A stretch of 64,000 nucleotides of DNA. It comes from Deltaproteobacteria bacterium CSP1-8 (GTDB lineage Bacteria > Desulfobacterota > Deferrimicrobia > Deferrimicrobiales > Deferrimicrobiaceae). The stretch is from the NCBI GenBank assembly GCA_001443455.1, contig LDXO01000010.1, positions 1 through 64,000 of the forward strand. The letters run 5' to 3'. The notes under the pieces are model-generated. The model did not search any database. It was not told where the DNA came from and saw only the letters and a program-made list of their open reading frames with translations. The position numbers and the translations under genes are program-made. Positions 44,201-53,844 of this stretch are shown here, piece by piece (within the stretch, counting starts at the first letter, position 1; each line of letters begins with the position of its first letter).

Positions 44201-47108
44201 GAAGCATTACTCCCACCGAACGAGGCTCGTCGGGGGATTCTACTCCTACGAAAACGTCACCGAGGTGAAGCGCCTGGGCGGTACGTTGTGCAAGGGGACA
44301 ACAGACGCAATGGGATTGCTCATCTGCGAGACCGAGGCGCCCGTTTCCGGAAACGTGATCCTGCAGGCGACGGCAAAGGATAAGAAGGGGAACGAGTCGG
44401 TGGCAAACCGGGATGTCTGGGTGGCGGGGAGAGACGAATGGTGGTTCGAGGTCGCCGATAGCGATCGGATCGACCTGCTCCCGGAAAGAAAGCGGTACGA
44501 GCCCGGTGAGACGGCCAAGTTCCAGGTGCGGATGCCGTTCCGGGAAGCGACGGCCCTGGTCACCGTGGAGCGGGAAGGGATCGTCGATGTGTTCCTCAAG
44601 GCGCTTTCGGGGAAGAAGCCGGTGATCGAGGTCCCCGTGAAGAACTACCACGCCCCGAACGTCTTCGTCTCCGCGCTGTGCGTCCGGGGACGCGTAGCGG
44701 GCTCCCCACCCACCGCCATGGTCGACCTCGGCAAGCCGGCATACAAGCTGGGGATCGCGGAGATCAACGTGGGATGGAAGGTCCACGAGCTCAAGGTGGG
44801 GGTCGCCCCTGAGAAGGACGTCTACAAGATCCGCGAGAAGGTGCGGGTCAAGATCCGCGTGGGGAAAGCGGTCGGAGGCCCCCCGCCCACGGGAACCGAG
44901 GCCGCGGTCGCCGCCGTGGACGAGGGGCTGCTGGAGCTCAAGCCCAACGAGAGCTGGCAGCTGCTGCGGGCGATGATGGGGAGGCGGCCGTACGAGGTGC
45001 GAACCTCGACGGCGCAGATGCAGGTCACGGGAAAGCGTCACTTCGGACTGAAGGCCATCCCCTCGGGCGGCGGAGGAGGGAAACAGGCAACGAGGAAGTT
45101 CTTCGACACCCTGTTGTACTGGAATGCCCGGGTCCCCCTGGACAACAACGGGGAGGCGGAGGTCGAGATCCCCCTGAACGACTCGCTGACCTCCTTCCGC
45201 ATCGTCGCGGTCGCCAGTGCAGGCGCGGAATTCTTTGGCACGGGAGAGGCATCTATCCGCACCACCCAGGACCTGATCCTGATCTCCGGACTTCCGCCGC
45301 TCGTCCGGGAGGGAGACCGGTTCCGGGCGGGGTTCACGGCGCGGAACAGCACCGACCATCCGATGGAGGTCCGAGTCACCGCGAACGCGAGCGGCGCCAA
45401 GGAGCTTTCGCCCCATGTCCAGTCTCTCGCCCCCGGCGAAGCGAAGGAGGTGGGTTGGGACATCCGCGTACCCGTCGGCGTGGACACCCTGGATTGGGAG
45501 GTGACGGCGAAGACGGAAGGGAACGGGACGGGCGACCGGATCAAGGTGAAGCAGAAGGTCGCAGCGGCCGTGCCGGTGCGGACGTTCCAGGCGACAATCA
45601 CACAGCTCGCTGAGCCGGTTGCCATGGAGCTGGAGAAGCCTGCGGATGCGGTTCCCGGCAAAGGGGGGATCGACGTCTCCTTCCGGGCGAAGCTCTCCGA
45701 AGGGATGGGCGGGGTGAAATATTTCATGAAGGAGTACCCTTACACCTGCCTGGAGCAGAAGATATCCCGGGCGGTGGCCTTGCGGGACGCCGCCATGTGG
45801 AAGGAGATCATGGAAGGCCTCCCCTCGTACCTGGACGGTGACGGCCTCGTGAAATACTTCCCCTCCATGATCCGGGGGAGCGACGCGCTCACCGCCTACC
45901 TCCTGTCGATCGCGGATGAGACCGGGTACGAAATTTCCGCTCCGCTGAAAAATCGGATGGAGGACGCACTCACCGGGTTCATTCAAGGGAGAATCGTGCG
46001 GCACGGCTTTCTTCCGACGGCGGACCTATCCATACGGAAAATCGCCGCACTCGAAGCCCTCTCCCGCTCGGGAAAATCATCCCCTTCCCTGCTCGGGTCG
46101 ATCACCCTCGAACCGAATCTCTGGCCCACCTCCGCGGTCCTCGACTGGGCGAACGTCCTCCTGCGGACGCCCACAATCCCCGACCGGGAGAAGCGCCTCA
46201 ACGAGGCGGAACAGATCCTTCGTTCCCGGCTGAATTTCCAGGGGACGACGATGGGGTTCTCCACGGAGCGGACGGACTACCTTTGGTGGCTGATGGTTTC
46301 GGGGGACGTAAACGCGGTAAAGGGAGTCCTTACCTTTCTTCGCATGAAGGGATGGGAGCCCGACATGCCGCGAATCGTGAACGGCGCTATCGGAAGGCAG
46401 TACCGCGGGGCATGGAACACGACGATCGCCAACGCCTGGGGTGTTCTCGCGATGGAGGAGTTCTCGGAGAAATACGAGTCAGCCCCGGTGAGCGGAACGA
46501 CCCAGGCGGCGCTGGCGGGATCGGCCCGTTCCGTGGATTGGGGGAAATCCCCAAGCGGTGAAATCGTGTCGCTTGGCTGGCCGAAAGGGAAAGGGACCCT
46601 GTCACTCTCCCACCGGGGGACCGGGAAGCCTTGGGCCACGATCCGGAGCCTGGCGGCCATCCCGCTCAAGGAGCCGTTTTCCAGCGGCTACCGGATCGCG
46701 AAAACGGTGACGCCGGTGGTACAGAGGAATCAAGGAACATGGGGGCGTGGGGACGTGGCCCGGGTCACGCTCACCATCGACGCGCAGGCGGACATGACAT
46801 GGGTTGTGGTAAGCGACCCCGTTCCCGCAGGCGCAAGCATCCTCGGGACGGGGCTTGGGAGGGACTCGCAGCTTCTTGCCCGTGGGGAAAAACGGGAAGG
46901 GCTTGCCTGGCCCGCTTTCGAGGAGCGCGCCTTCGACTCCTTCCGGGCATACTACGAGTTCGTCCCGAAGGGGAAGTGGACCGTGGAGTACACGGTGCGG
47001 CTTAATAACGAGGGGAGCTTCCTGCTGCCCGCCACGCGGGTGGAGGCGCTCTACGCGCCGGAAATGTTCGGCGAGTTCCCCAACCCGGCGTTCGAAGTCC
47101 GCCCATGA
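41211..47108 (+). CDS. bacterial alpha-2-macroglobulin with thioester motif
   Basis: 1965 aa; signal peptide; YTCLEQKISRAVAL thioester motif (CLEQ at 45747..45758); next to PBP1C. Confidence 0.93.
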   Translation: MKRNALFLFSVLPLCLLLSIPALALESPGVVLFSPQRTVKKVRQVAARFSEPMVPFGDPRLSDPFEISCPVKGKGRWPDDRNWAYDFEEDLPAGIRCEFMLKPGLTTLSGKVVAGEQKFSFSTGGPAILFSTPREGTIHVDEEQIFLLLLDAEADGESILANASFSVEGIEERVGVAFAKEEERKKLLDSIPEQVFVSLCREIFGKKTTLEFRKRKDLYDDPRIVFLRAKQRFPAETKVNLVWGKGIRSRTGFATDEPQVLHFRTRGPFTATFRCPRENPNAACIPLLPMSLHFSASISRELAEKIALKGPGEKMYKPSLGRDGEEVEFVFSVEFKGAFPENTTFSLVLPENVQDDAGRLLANAGKFPLAVATDAFPPLAKFSAPFGIIELSDPVLPVTLRNLEAQVRTRMLEVDENGKDTIDRIKEGSLDKTIRIGKAIQSILPDSMKEKGENVISGLQGRLQEIQTDREEKIAEWLRKVMRSQRYPWPSRRESLLAGASGTRTFSVPKPNGEKAFEVVGIPLPKAGFYVVEMESRILGSALLGAEEPMYVPAAALVTNLAAHFKWGRESSIVWVTTLDKGEPVEDARVIVRNSSGNVLWQGNTDASGIAWIRQELPPEKYQEKCDPLCGHFITARKGEDLTFVFSDWDTGIEPWRFQLPTGDNHDPTIAHTVFDRTLFRAGETVQMKHFIRRHSMQGLFFVREEKLPKAVLIEHKGSEQRYELPLKWGPGGNAETTWKIPPDAKLGEYGVAYLAKETGKTVQRTEVGRYRAGDEEYYSAKRWPSGSFRVEEYRVPLMKGSIQAPGGPFVRVKEMDLDLLVSYLSGGGAGEAPVKLRTDIQTRHVGFPDYGEFVFSNGKVKEGVTRGATAVYEEEGGEEDEATEGAAQPREAGKKRAMQVRDLVLDRYGALRTKVKGLPLSTIPKDLVAELEYRDPNGETQTVSARIPIWPARLLVGIKPDSWAASKNAFKFHVAVLDIKGKPAANIPVTVDLFQRKHYSHRTRLVGGFYSYENVTEVKRLGGTLCKGTTDAMGLLICETEAPVSGNVILQATAKDKKGNESVANRDVWVAGRDEWWFEVADSDRIDLLPERKRYEPGETAKFQVRMPFREATALVTVEREGIVDVFLKALSGKKPVIEVPVKNYHAPNVFVSALCVRGRVAGSPPTAMVDLGKPAYKLGIAEINVGWKVHELKVGVAPEKDVYKIREKVRVKIRVGKAVGGPPPTGTEAAVAAVDEGLLELKPNESWQLLRAMMGRRPYEVRTSTAQMQVTGKRHFGLKAIPSGGGGGKQATRKFFDTLLYWNARVPLDNNGEAEVEIPLNDSLTSFRIVAVASAGAEFFGTGEASIRTTQDLILISGLPPLVREGDRFRAGFTARNSTDHPMEVRVTANASGAKELSPHVQSLAPGEAKEVGWDIRVPVGVDTLDWEVTAKTEGNGTGDRIKVKQKVAAAVPVRTFQATITQLAEPVAMELEKPADAVPGKGGIDVSFRAKLSEGMGGVKYFMKEYPYTCLEQKISRAVALRDAAMWKEIMEGLPSYLDGDGLVKYFPSMIRGSDALTAYLLSIADETGYEISAPLKNRMEDALTGFIQGRIVRHGFLPTADLSIRKIAALEALSRSGKSSPSLLGSITLEPNLWPTSAVLDWANVLLRTPTIPDREKRLNEAEQILRSRLNFQGTTMGFSTERTDYLWWLMVSGDVNAVKGVLTFLRMKGWEPDMPRIVNGAIGRQYRGAWNTTIANAWGVLAMEEFSEKYESAPVSGTTQAALAGSARSVDWGKSPSGEIVSLGWPKGKGTLSLSHRGTGKPWATIRSLAAIPLKEPFSSGYRIAKTVTPVVQRNQGTWGRGDVARVTLTIDAQADMTWVVVSDPVPAGASILGTGLGRDSQLLARGEKREGLAWPAFEERAFDSFRAYYEFVPKGKWTVEYTVRLNNEGSFLLPATRVEALYAPEMFGEFPNPAFEVRP

Positions 47109-49279
47109 TCGGAGCGATGGCCGCACGGAAAAAAAGAATCGCCTTCGCGGGAGTCGGGACAGCGCTCTGTTTGCTCATTGCCGCCGCGGGAATCCTGTCG
47201 CTTCCAGCGGCCCCCCGCCCCCTCCCGTCTTTTCGGGAGGTCCGGGAGGCGCACCGTCCTTCGGAGGCGATCCTTTTGGACCGGCATGGGGAAGTCCTCC
47301 ACGAGCTCCGGGTCGACCCGACACGCCGAAGACTCGATTGGTCCGGCCTTCCGGACATCTCCCCCTCTCTCCGGAAGGCGGTGATCGCTTCGGAGGACCG
47401 CCGGTTCCTGAGTCACCACGGTGTGGACTGGGTATCGCTCGGCCATGCCCTTTGCAACGGGCTCTTCGCCGCTCGGCCCCGGGGGGCAAGCACGATTTCG
47501 ATGCAGCTCGTCTCCCTCCTGGATGGAACGCTCCGGGCGAAGCGGTTGCATCGTACTCTGCGCCAAAAATGGGAGCAGATCAAGGCTGCGCAGGCATTGG
47601 AGAGACGCTGGACCAAGGAGCAGATCCTTGAGGCGTACCTGAACCTCGTATCCTTCCGCGGAGAGCTGCAGGGGGTCTCCTCCGCCGCAAGGGGCCTGTT
47701 CGGCAAGGAACCGAGCGGACTCGACGAGGCGGAATCGCTGCTGCTTGCATCTCTCATCCGCGCTCCGAATGCCCCGACGGCGGACGTCGTCCGGCGGGCG
47801 GTTCTTCTGGCCAGGCCGTTGGGATGGCACGTGTCGAGCCAGGAGGTGGAGGCCATCGCCGGAAAGCTCTCCACGCCTTATGCCGTCCGTCCCCGGTCCG
47901 GGATGGCCCCGCACGTCGCGCGGTTGCTGCTTCGAAACGGTGGCGAAAAGGTCAGATGCACCCTCGACGCCGGGTTGCAGAAGTTTGCAACGGAATCCCT
48001 GGCGCGGCAACTCGCCTCCCTGCGCAGCCAGAATGCCTGCGACGGAGCCGTCCTCGTGGTAGCGAACCGGACCGGGGAGATCCTCGCGTACGTCGGCAAT
48101 ACCGGATCCACGGCAAGTGCTTCCTTCGTCGACGGGATCATCGCCAGGCGCCAGGCCGGCTCGACGCTCAAGCCCTTCCTGTATGGCCTCGCGATCGAAC
48201 AACGGCTGCTCACGGCGGCCTCCCTTCTGGACGACTCCCCTCTCGATGTCCCCACGGAGACCGGGCTCTACGTCCCGAAGAATTACGACCGGGGGTTCCG
48301 CGGGCTCGTCACCGTGCGGACCGGCCTCTCTTCTTCCCTGAACGTCCCCGCCGTCCGAACCCTCAAGCTTGTGGGCACCGACGTCTTTGTCCGCCGTCTG
48401 GCGGATTTCGGGTTCGAGGATCTCCGGGAAGGAGAAGACTACGGATTCTCCCTGGCGCTGGGCTCCGCCGACGTAACCTTGTACGAGCTTGTAAACGCAT
48501 ACAGGACACTGGCAACCGGAGGCAGGTGGAGCGAACCGACACTTCTGCTTCGCGACGGGAAGCCCCCTTCGAAGCAGGCGATCTCGAGGGAGGCCGCTTT
48601 CATCGTATCCGACATCCTTTCGGATCGGGGGGCCCGGGCGGTGACCTTCGGCCTGGAGAACCCGCTCTCGACTCCGTACTGGGCGGCGGTCAAAACCGGG
48701 ACGAGCAAGGATATGCGGGACAACTGGTGCATAGGCTATTCGAAGAAGTTCACCGTCGGCGTATGGGTAGGGAACTTCTCGGGGCAGCCGATGCGGAATG
48801 TCTCCGGTATTTCCGGAACCGCCCCCGTGTGGGCGGAGATCATGGACAAACTGCACCAGGGCGCTCCAGCCGATCCTCCGGTGCCGCCCCCCGCCCTTGT
48901 CGCCCGCCGGATCTCATTCCCGGAAGGAATGGAGCCGGAGCGGACCGAATGGTTTCTGCCGGGGACGGAACCTGCGCTGCCAATTCTGGAACGGGCCATG
49001 GACTTTTCACCCCACATCGCCTATCCAGCGCCGGGTACCATCGTCGCCCTCGACCCGGACATCCCGGAAGGTCGTCAGGCGATGTTCTTCGAAGCGCAGC
49101 CTGCCGCCCGAGGCCTTTCCTGGGTCTTGAATGGAGAGAAGGTCGGCCCCGCCGATGTGTCCACTCCGTGGACACCGCGGCCCGGGAAGTACACACTCAC
49201 CCTTGTCGACGCGAAGGGGATCCCGCTCGATGCGGTCTATTTCAGTGTCCGTGGAGCCCTGCTCCATCAATCATGGTGA
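47105..49279 (+). CDS. pbpC: penicillin-binding protein 1C
   Basis: VIASEDRRFLSHHGVDWVSLGHAL (GT51); GASTISMQLV; AGSTLKPFLYGLAIE; C-terminal Ig-like domain. Confidence 0.93.
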   Translation: MIGAMAARKKRIAFAGVGTALCLLIAAAGILSLPAAPRPLPSFREVREAHRPSEAILLDRHGEVLHELRVDPTRRRLDWSGLPDISPSLRKAVIASEDRRFLSHHGVDWVSLGHALCNGLFAARPRGASTISMQLVSLLDGTLRAKRLHRTLRQKWEQIKAAQALERRWTKEQILEAYLNLVSFRGELQGVSSAARGLFGKEPSGLDEAESLLLASLIRAPNAPTADVVRRAVLLARPLGWHVSSQEVEAIAGKLSTPYAVRPRSGMAPHVARLLLRNGGEKVRCTLDAGLQKFATESLARQLASLRSQNACDGAVLVVANRTGEILAYVGNTGSTASASFVDGIIARRQAGSTLKPFLYGLAIEQRLLTAASLLDDSPLDVPTETGLYVPKNYDRGFRGLVTVRTGLSSSLNVPAVRTLKLVGTDVFVRRLADFGFEDLREGEDYGFSLALGSADVTLYELVNAYRTLATGGRWSEPTLLLRDGKPPSKQAISREAAFIVSDILSDRGARAVTFGLENPLSTPYWAAVKTGTSKDMRDNWCIGYSKKFTVGVWVGNFSGQPMRNVSGISGTAPVWAEIMDKLHQGAPADPPVPPPALVARRISFPEGMEPERTEWFLPGTEPALPILERAMDFSPHIAYPAPGTIVALDPDIPEGRQAMFFEAQPAARGLSWVLNGEKVGPADVSTPWTPRPGKYTLTLVDAKGIPLDAVYFSVRGALLHQSW

Positions 49280-49289
49280 CCCGCTCCCC

Positions 49290-49443
49290 CCCCTCAAATC
49301 GGTCCAGGTCGTGGTAATGCTTTTCAGACCGAAACGAGGAGGAGTCAGGCATGTCGAAGAAGCGGTACCGGCAGGAAGAGATCATCGCCAAACTGCGGGA
49401 AGCCGACGTCCTGACCAGCCAGGAGAAGACGGTGATCGTATAA
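49290..49443 (+). mobile_element. IS3-type left-end relic with first 30 codons of orfA (copy 1)
   Basis: CCCCTCAAATCGGTCCAGGTCGTGGTAATGCTTTTCAGACCGAAACGAGGAGG-MSKKRYRQEEIIAKLREADVLTSQEKTVIV*. Confidence 0.75.
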
Positions 49444-49708
49444 TGACCTTCGGGCTGGATGTCCGACGATCATTTGGGATGTTCACCCAATGAGCCGAGT
49501 TTCGCAGTATCGAGAACCGATGCCCCACTCAACGGAAAGGTGGCTATGCAGCGAGGCCGTTGCTGACAATTCCGACCCCCCGTATTGGCAAGAGATGCCC
49601 AACGACATACAGGAATAATAAAAATATTGTTGTTGCTTTTTAAGCCAAATGGCGATATATTTTACGCCAAGTGGAATACTCACCCCCACACACACAGAGG
49701 TGAAGGTT

Positions 49709-50143
49709 ATGACGCACAAGGTAGCAATTGCTGAGATTCTTGGCGGCAAGAAGGTTCTAAGACGTGAAATATCTTCTCTTCAGGATATGCAGGATATTCT
49801 CCTCGAAGGATTGCCTTATGAGGCATTTATTTTTTTAACCAAAAAGCTCCACATTGGCAGAGAAGAAGCTTCAAGTGCGCTTACGATATCCAACCGAACT
49901 CTTATCCGTCGTAAGGCAGGTAACAGGTTTAGGGTTGACGAATCTGACCGAATTGCCAGACTAGCTCGCATTACAGCGAAGGCAATAGAGACTTTGGGTA
50001 CGGAAGAGAAAGCAACAAATTGGTTAAGAAAGCCAAACCGAGCCTTGGGAGGAGTCGTTCCGCTCTATCTTACTTCGACAGATATTGGAGCACGCCAAGT
50101 AGAAGAAGTTCTTGCCAAGATAGAATATGGAATCTTCAGTTGA
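49709..50143 (+). CDS. Xre/MbcA/ParS-type (DUF2384) antitoxin
   Basis: FLTKKLHIGREEASSALTISNRTLIRRKAGNRFRVDESDRIARLARITAKAIETLG. Confidence 0.88.
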   Translation: MTHKVAIAEILGGKKVLRREISSLQDMQDILLEGLPYEAFIFLTKKLHIGREEASSALTISNRTLIRRKAGNRFRVDESDRIARLARITAKAIETLGTEEKATNWLRKPNRALGGVVPLYLTSTDIGARQVEEVLAKIEYGIFS

Positions 50144-50616
50144 TACGTGTTTTTAGGATTATTAAAAAAAGGTATGTCAGTGATGCCTTTTCTGGAAAGG
50201 GTGCATTATCTCGAGGAGGGAGATGGCATAGGCCCGGATCACTCGTGGTTTACACAGCGTCATCAGAGCCGCTTGCTGCCTTGGAGACTCTCGTACATGT
50301 GGAACCATCTGAACTGCCAGATGATCTTGTAATTATCCCGGCAGAAATTCCGGATGACCTGAAGATTGGTAAGATTAATCGTGCCCGCCTTCCAAAGGCT
50401 TGGAATTCATACCCGGCACCAGGAGTTCTTCAAGATATCGGAGATGAATGGCTTTCAAAAAAACAATCTGCTGTATTATGTGTACCATCAGCAATTATTT
50501 CAACCGTCAATAATTACCTATTAAATCCACTCCACGAGGAATTTTCTAGGATTAATATCAAGAGAAAAGAGTTAATGCCTTTTATCTTCAACAAAAGATT
50601 ATTAAAAAAAACCTGA
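50140..50616 (+). CDS. RES-domain toxin
   Basis: TTG start overlapping antitoxin stop; RVFRIIKKRYVSDAFSGKGALSRGGRWHRPGSLVVYTASSEPLAALETLVH. Confidence 0.88.
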   Translation: MIRVFRIIKKRYVSDAFSGKGALSRGGRWHRPGSLVVYTASSEPLAALETLVHVEPSELPDDLVIIPAEIPDDLKIGKINRARLPKAWNSYPAPGVLQDIGDEWLSKKQSAVLCVPSAIISTVNNYLLNPLHEEFSRINIKRKELMPFIFNKRLLKKT

Positions 50617-50684
50617 AGCCGTTCTCATAGCGATGATGTCTGCGGATAGCGAATGACTAACCCAATGCCTGTTTAGACTATTGA

Positions 50685-50830
50685 CCTGACCCCCTCAAAT
50701 CGGTCCAGGTCGTGGTAATGCTTTTCAGACCGAAACGAGGAGGAGGCAGGCATGTCGAAGAAGCGGTACCGGCAGGAAGAGATCATCGCCAAACTGCGGG
50801 AAGCCGACGTCCTGATCAGCGGCGTGGGAT
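50685..50830 (+). mobile_element. IS3-type left-end relic (copy 2)
   Basis: Same left end as copy 1; MSKKRYRQEEIIAKLREADVLI then unrelated sequence. Confidence 0.75.
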
Positions 50831-51125
50831 CTCTATCACATAAGCCACTCCCCCGCTGCAAAGGGAATCCGGAAGATCAAACGGCTGACGCCGACGGTCA
50901 GTGGTTCCGGCCGCCGCAACCTGGCCCAGCGTAGCCGCTCCCGGCGAAAAAACAACAGGCGGATCGCCTAACACAATACCGATCAGCAATTTTCATCGGG
51001 CACACTTCGGGCACACCCTCGAGGTCGATGCCTTGGAGGTTTCCCAAAAGTTAAAGGCTCTTTGGTCGGTGTGAGGATATCTTACGGGACGACCTTCGGG
51101 GTGGGGGAACTTCTTCAGCGGGCGA

Positions 51126-52673
51126 TCAGGGGTTCCGGTAAGCTTTCCCCTGTAAATCCTCCACGATCCGGTTCTTCAGGATCTTCCCCATCGCGTTGCG
51201 CGGGAGCTCCGGGACGACGGCGATCTCCCTGGGACACTTGTACGAGGCCAGCCGCTCCCTGCAGTGCGCGGCGAGGACCTCCGGCGCGACGGACCCCCGG
51301 CCGTCTTTGAGGACGACCACGGCTGCGACCTTCTCGCCGAACTCCTCGTCCGACAGGCCGACCACCGCGGACTCCTTGACGGCCTCGTGGCTTTCGAGGA
51401 CGTTTTCGACCTCCTTCGGGTACACGTTGTAGCCGCCGGAGATGATCAGCTCTTTCGCCCTGCCGACCAGGTACAGCCTCCCGCCGTCTTTCGGATCCTG
51501 GTACCCGAGATCCCCTGACCGGAACCAGCCTTCCACGAAGGACTCCCGCGTCTTATCGGGCATCCCCCAGTACCCCCGGAACACGTTGTCCCCCAGGACC
51601 CACACCTCCCCCACGTCCCCCGGCCGGACGTCTTTGCCGTCGGTTCCGACGACCCGAATTTTCACGCCCGGCAGCGGATAGCCCACGCTCCCCGCCTTCC
51701 GGTGGGCCGGATCGATGCGGTTGGACGTGTTCATCCCCGTCTCGGTCATGCCGTAGCGCTCCAGGATCCGGAATCCGGTCGCCCTCTCGAACCGGTGAAA
51801 GAGGTTGTGGGAAAGGGGCGCGGAGCCGGAGATGAACACCCTCATCCCGTGCAGATCGGGCTTCCTCTCCCGTTTCTCCCATTCGCCCATGAGCCGCTGG
51901 TAGATCGTGGGGACCGCCATGAGCAAGGTGCACCGTTCCTTCTCCAGCGCCTCCCATACGCGTCGCGGCTCGAACTTCTCGTGCATGACGATGGTCGAGC
52001 CGGCGCAGAGGCTTCCGTGCGTCGCGACGTTCAGCCCGTGCACGTGGAAAAGGGGAAGCACGTGGAGGAGCACGTCTTCTTTCGTCCACTCCCACGCTTC
52101 CGAAAGGGCCCGCATGTTCGACACGAGGTTCCGGTGCGTGATCATCGCTCCCTTGGAACGGCCGGTCGTGCCGGAGGTGTAGCAGATCATCGCCACGTCG
52201 TCCCCGCCGGCCGGGTAGGCGCGCCGGAATCCCGAGGGCGCGCGGGCGAGCCGGTCCGACAGGCTGCCCGCCCCTTCCACGACGGCATCGCCGACGAGCA
52301 GCGTCCTAACCCTTTTCAGGCCCCGGATCGCGCCGGCCACCCGCCGGAACCTCTCCGCGTCCGCAACGTAGAGGGAGCTGCCCGAGTCCGACAGGAAATA
52401 CCCGACCTCCCCTTCCCGGTACTCCGGGTTGAGGGGTAGGGTGATCGCGCCGACCGAGAGGACCGCGAAGTGGAGGTAGAGGAACTCCATCCGCTTCGTG
52501 AGCTGGACGGCGACGCGCTCGCCTTTCCCGACGCCCTCCGCCTGGAGCATGGCCGCGTAGCGCTCCACCTGTCGGTCGAAAGCGCGGTAGGAATGGGACG
52601 TCCCCTCGAAGACGACGGCGGGTTTGTCGGGGTGTCTGGATGCCGATTCGGAAAGAAGTCGGGCCAGGTTCAT
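51126..52673 (-). CDS. long-chain acyl-CoA synthetase/AMP-binding protein
   Basis: MICYTSGTTGRSKGAMITHRNL; ERYGMTETGM; GWFRSGDLGYQD; NAMGKILKNRI. Confidence 0.96.
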   Translation of the reverse strand: MNLARLLSESASRHPDKPAVVFEGTSHSYRAFDRQVERYAAMLQAEGVGKGERVAVQLTKRMEFLYLHFAVLSVGAITLPLNPEYREGEVGYFLSDSGSSLYVADAERFRRVAGAIRGLKRVRTLLVGDAVVEGAGSLSDRLARAPSGFRRAYPAGGDDVAMICYTSGTTGRSKGAMITHRNLVSNMRALSEAWEWTKEDVLLHVLPLFHVHGLNVATHGSLCAGSTIVMHEKFEPRRVWEALEKERCTLLMAVPTIYQRLMGEWEKRERKPDLHGMRVFISGSAPLSHNLFHRFERATGFRILERYGMTETGMNTSNRIDPAHRKAGSVGYPLPGVKIRVVGTDGKDVRPGDVGEVWVLGDNVFRGYWGMPDKTRESFVEGWFRSGDLGYQDPKDGGRLYLVGRAKELIISGGYNVYPKEVENVLESHEAVKESAVVGLSDEEFGEKVAAVVVLKDGRGSVAPEVLAAHCRERLASYKCPREIAVVPELPRNAMGKILKNRIVEDLQGKAYRNP

Positions 52674-52767
52674 GCCTTCGATTTTTCCCTATTCTCGACT
52701 ATGCGGATACTATATCATCGCAATTTGAAAAACGACGTTTTGAATCAATACCAAGGGGGGGATCCAC

Positions 52768-53061
52768 ATGAAAAACACGGGAATCGGGGTGCATCGAGGT
52801 TCACGCCGGTCTGCGGCGCGGCCGGCGATCGTCTGCATCGTCGTCTTGGCCCCCCTGCTGGTGGACGAGTTGTTCGCGAAGATCGCCGACATCGCGAAGC
52901 AGAACGTGACGATCCTGCTGGTGGAACAGAAGGTGGCCCACGCGCTCGAGATCGCCGATCGCGGGTACATTCTCGAGACCGGGCGGACGGTGCTCTCCGG
53001 CACAGGAAAGGAACTCCGGGAAAGCGAGTACGTTCAGCGGTCCTACCTCGGAACAGGGTGA
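52768..53061 (+). pseudogene. LivF-like branched-chain amino-acid ABC ATPase C-terminal fragment
   Basis: LVDELFAKIADIAKQNVTILLVEQKVAHALEIADRGYILETGRTVLSGTGKEL; Walker A/B absent. Confidence 0.75.
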
Positions 53062-53171
53062 AAAGGACCAGGGAACCGACGATCACCAATCGGTCACAAC
53101 TTCCCGTTGGATCCTTCACACCCCCGGCTGGTGTCGGGGAGAGAGATCGATGATGTCCACTCCTGGCCGCT

Positions 53172-53627
53172 TCAGGATCGCCGTTCGAGAAACCGGACGA
53201 CCGTAAGCCCCAGCGCCTCCCCCCCCGCCGCCATGACACGGTCCGATGTGGCAAGGACGGCAGCGCCAATCTCCTGGGCCACGACCAGGTGCATCGCGTC
53301 GAGGGTACGCAAGGGAATATCGGGGAAGGAAGCGATGAGATTGACCGCCCCGGCAGCCAGTGTGGCCGGGAGCGGATTCCGGATGAGAAAACCGCGCCGC
53401 ACGTCCTCCTCGAAGGCGGCGAAGGCACGGGTCTCGGTCTTGATATCGATCTCGCGTTCCCGGCGGCGCCGCGAAAGGAGCGAGCGGATCTCCACGGCGG
53501 TCAGATCGCTGATCTCGACAGGCCCGTGCTCCTGGATGCACCGTTCGACCTTGTCGGAGAGGTTCTCGTTCAGGTACCACTTCGCCAGGGCGCTCGTGTC
53601 GAAATAGACGATCTCCTTACCGGGCAT
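53172..53627 (-). CDS. PIN-domain (VapC-like) toxin
   Basis: IVYFDTSALAKWYLNENLSDKVERCIQ...LDAMHLVVAQEIGAAVLATSDRVMAAGGEALGL. Confidence 0.92.
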   Translation of the reverse strand: MPGKEIVYFDTSALAKWYLNENLSDKVERCIQEHGPVEISDLTAVEIRSLLSRRRREREIDIKTETRAFAAFEEDVRRGFLIRNPLPATLAAGAVNLIASFPDIPLRTLDAMHLVVAQEIGAAVLATSDRVMAAGGEALGLTVVRFLERRS

Positions 53628-53844
53628 CCCGGTCCTCCCGGACGAGCCGCCCGCTTCCCCGGCGCATCCGGGGCATGCTCTCCCGCAGCGCCTTGTGTGA
53701 CGGGATCGCCCTCTTTCCGCTCACCGGAACCACGCGCGCGACCGCCCGGCCACGGCGTGTGATCGTCACCTCCCCTTCCTCCTCCAGGATCCGGTCGAGG
53801 CGGGAGAGCGCCTGCCTCGCCTCCCGGATTGTCATCTTTTTCAT
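53617..53844 (-). CDS. Phd/YefM-type antitoxin
   Basis: MKKMTIREARQALSRLDRILEEEGEVTITRRGRAVARVVPV. Confidence 0.9.
   Translation of the reverse strand: MKKMTIREARQALSRLDRILEEEGEVTITRRGRAVARVVPVSGKRAIPSHKALRESMPRMRRGSGRLVREDRDAR

Noticed and set aside
44073-46004. 643-aa minus-strand ORF inside the alpha-2-macroglobulin gene
   Set aside because: Antisense of a well-supported CDS with strong motifs.
47051-48856. 601-aa minus-strand ORF inside pbpC
   Set aside because: Antisense frame; pbpC motifs on plus strand are unambiguous.
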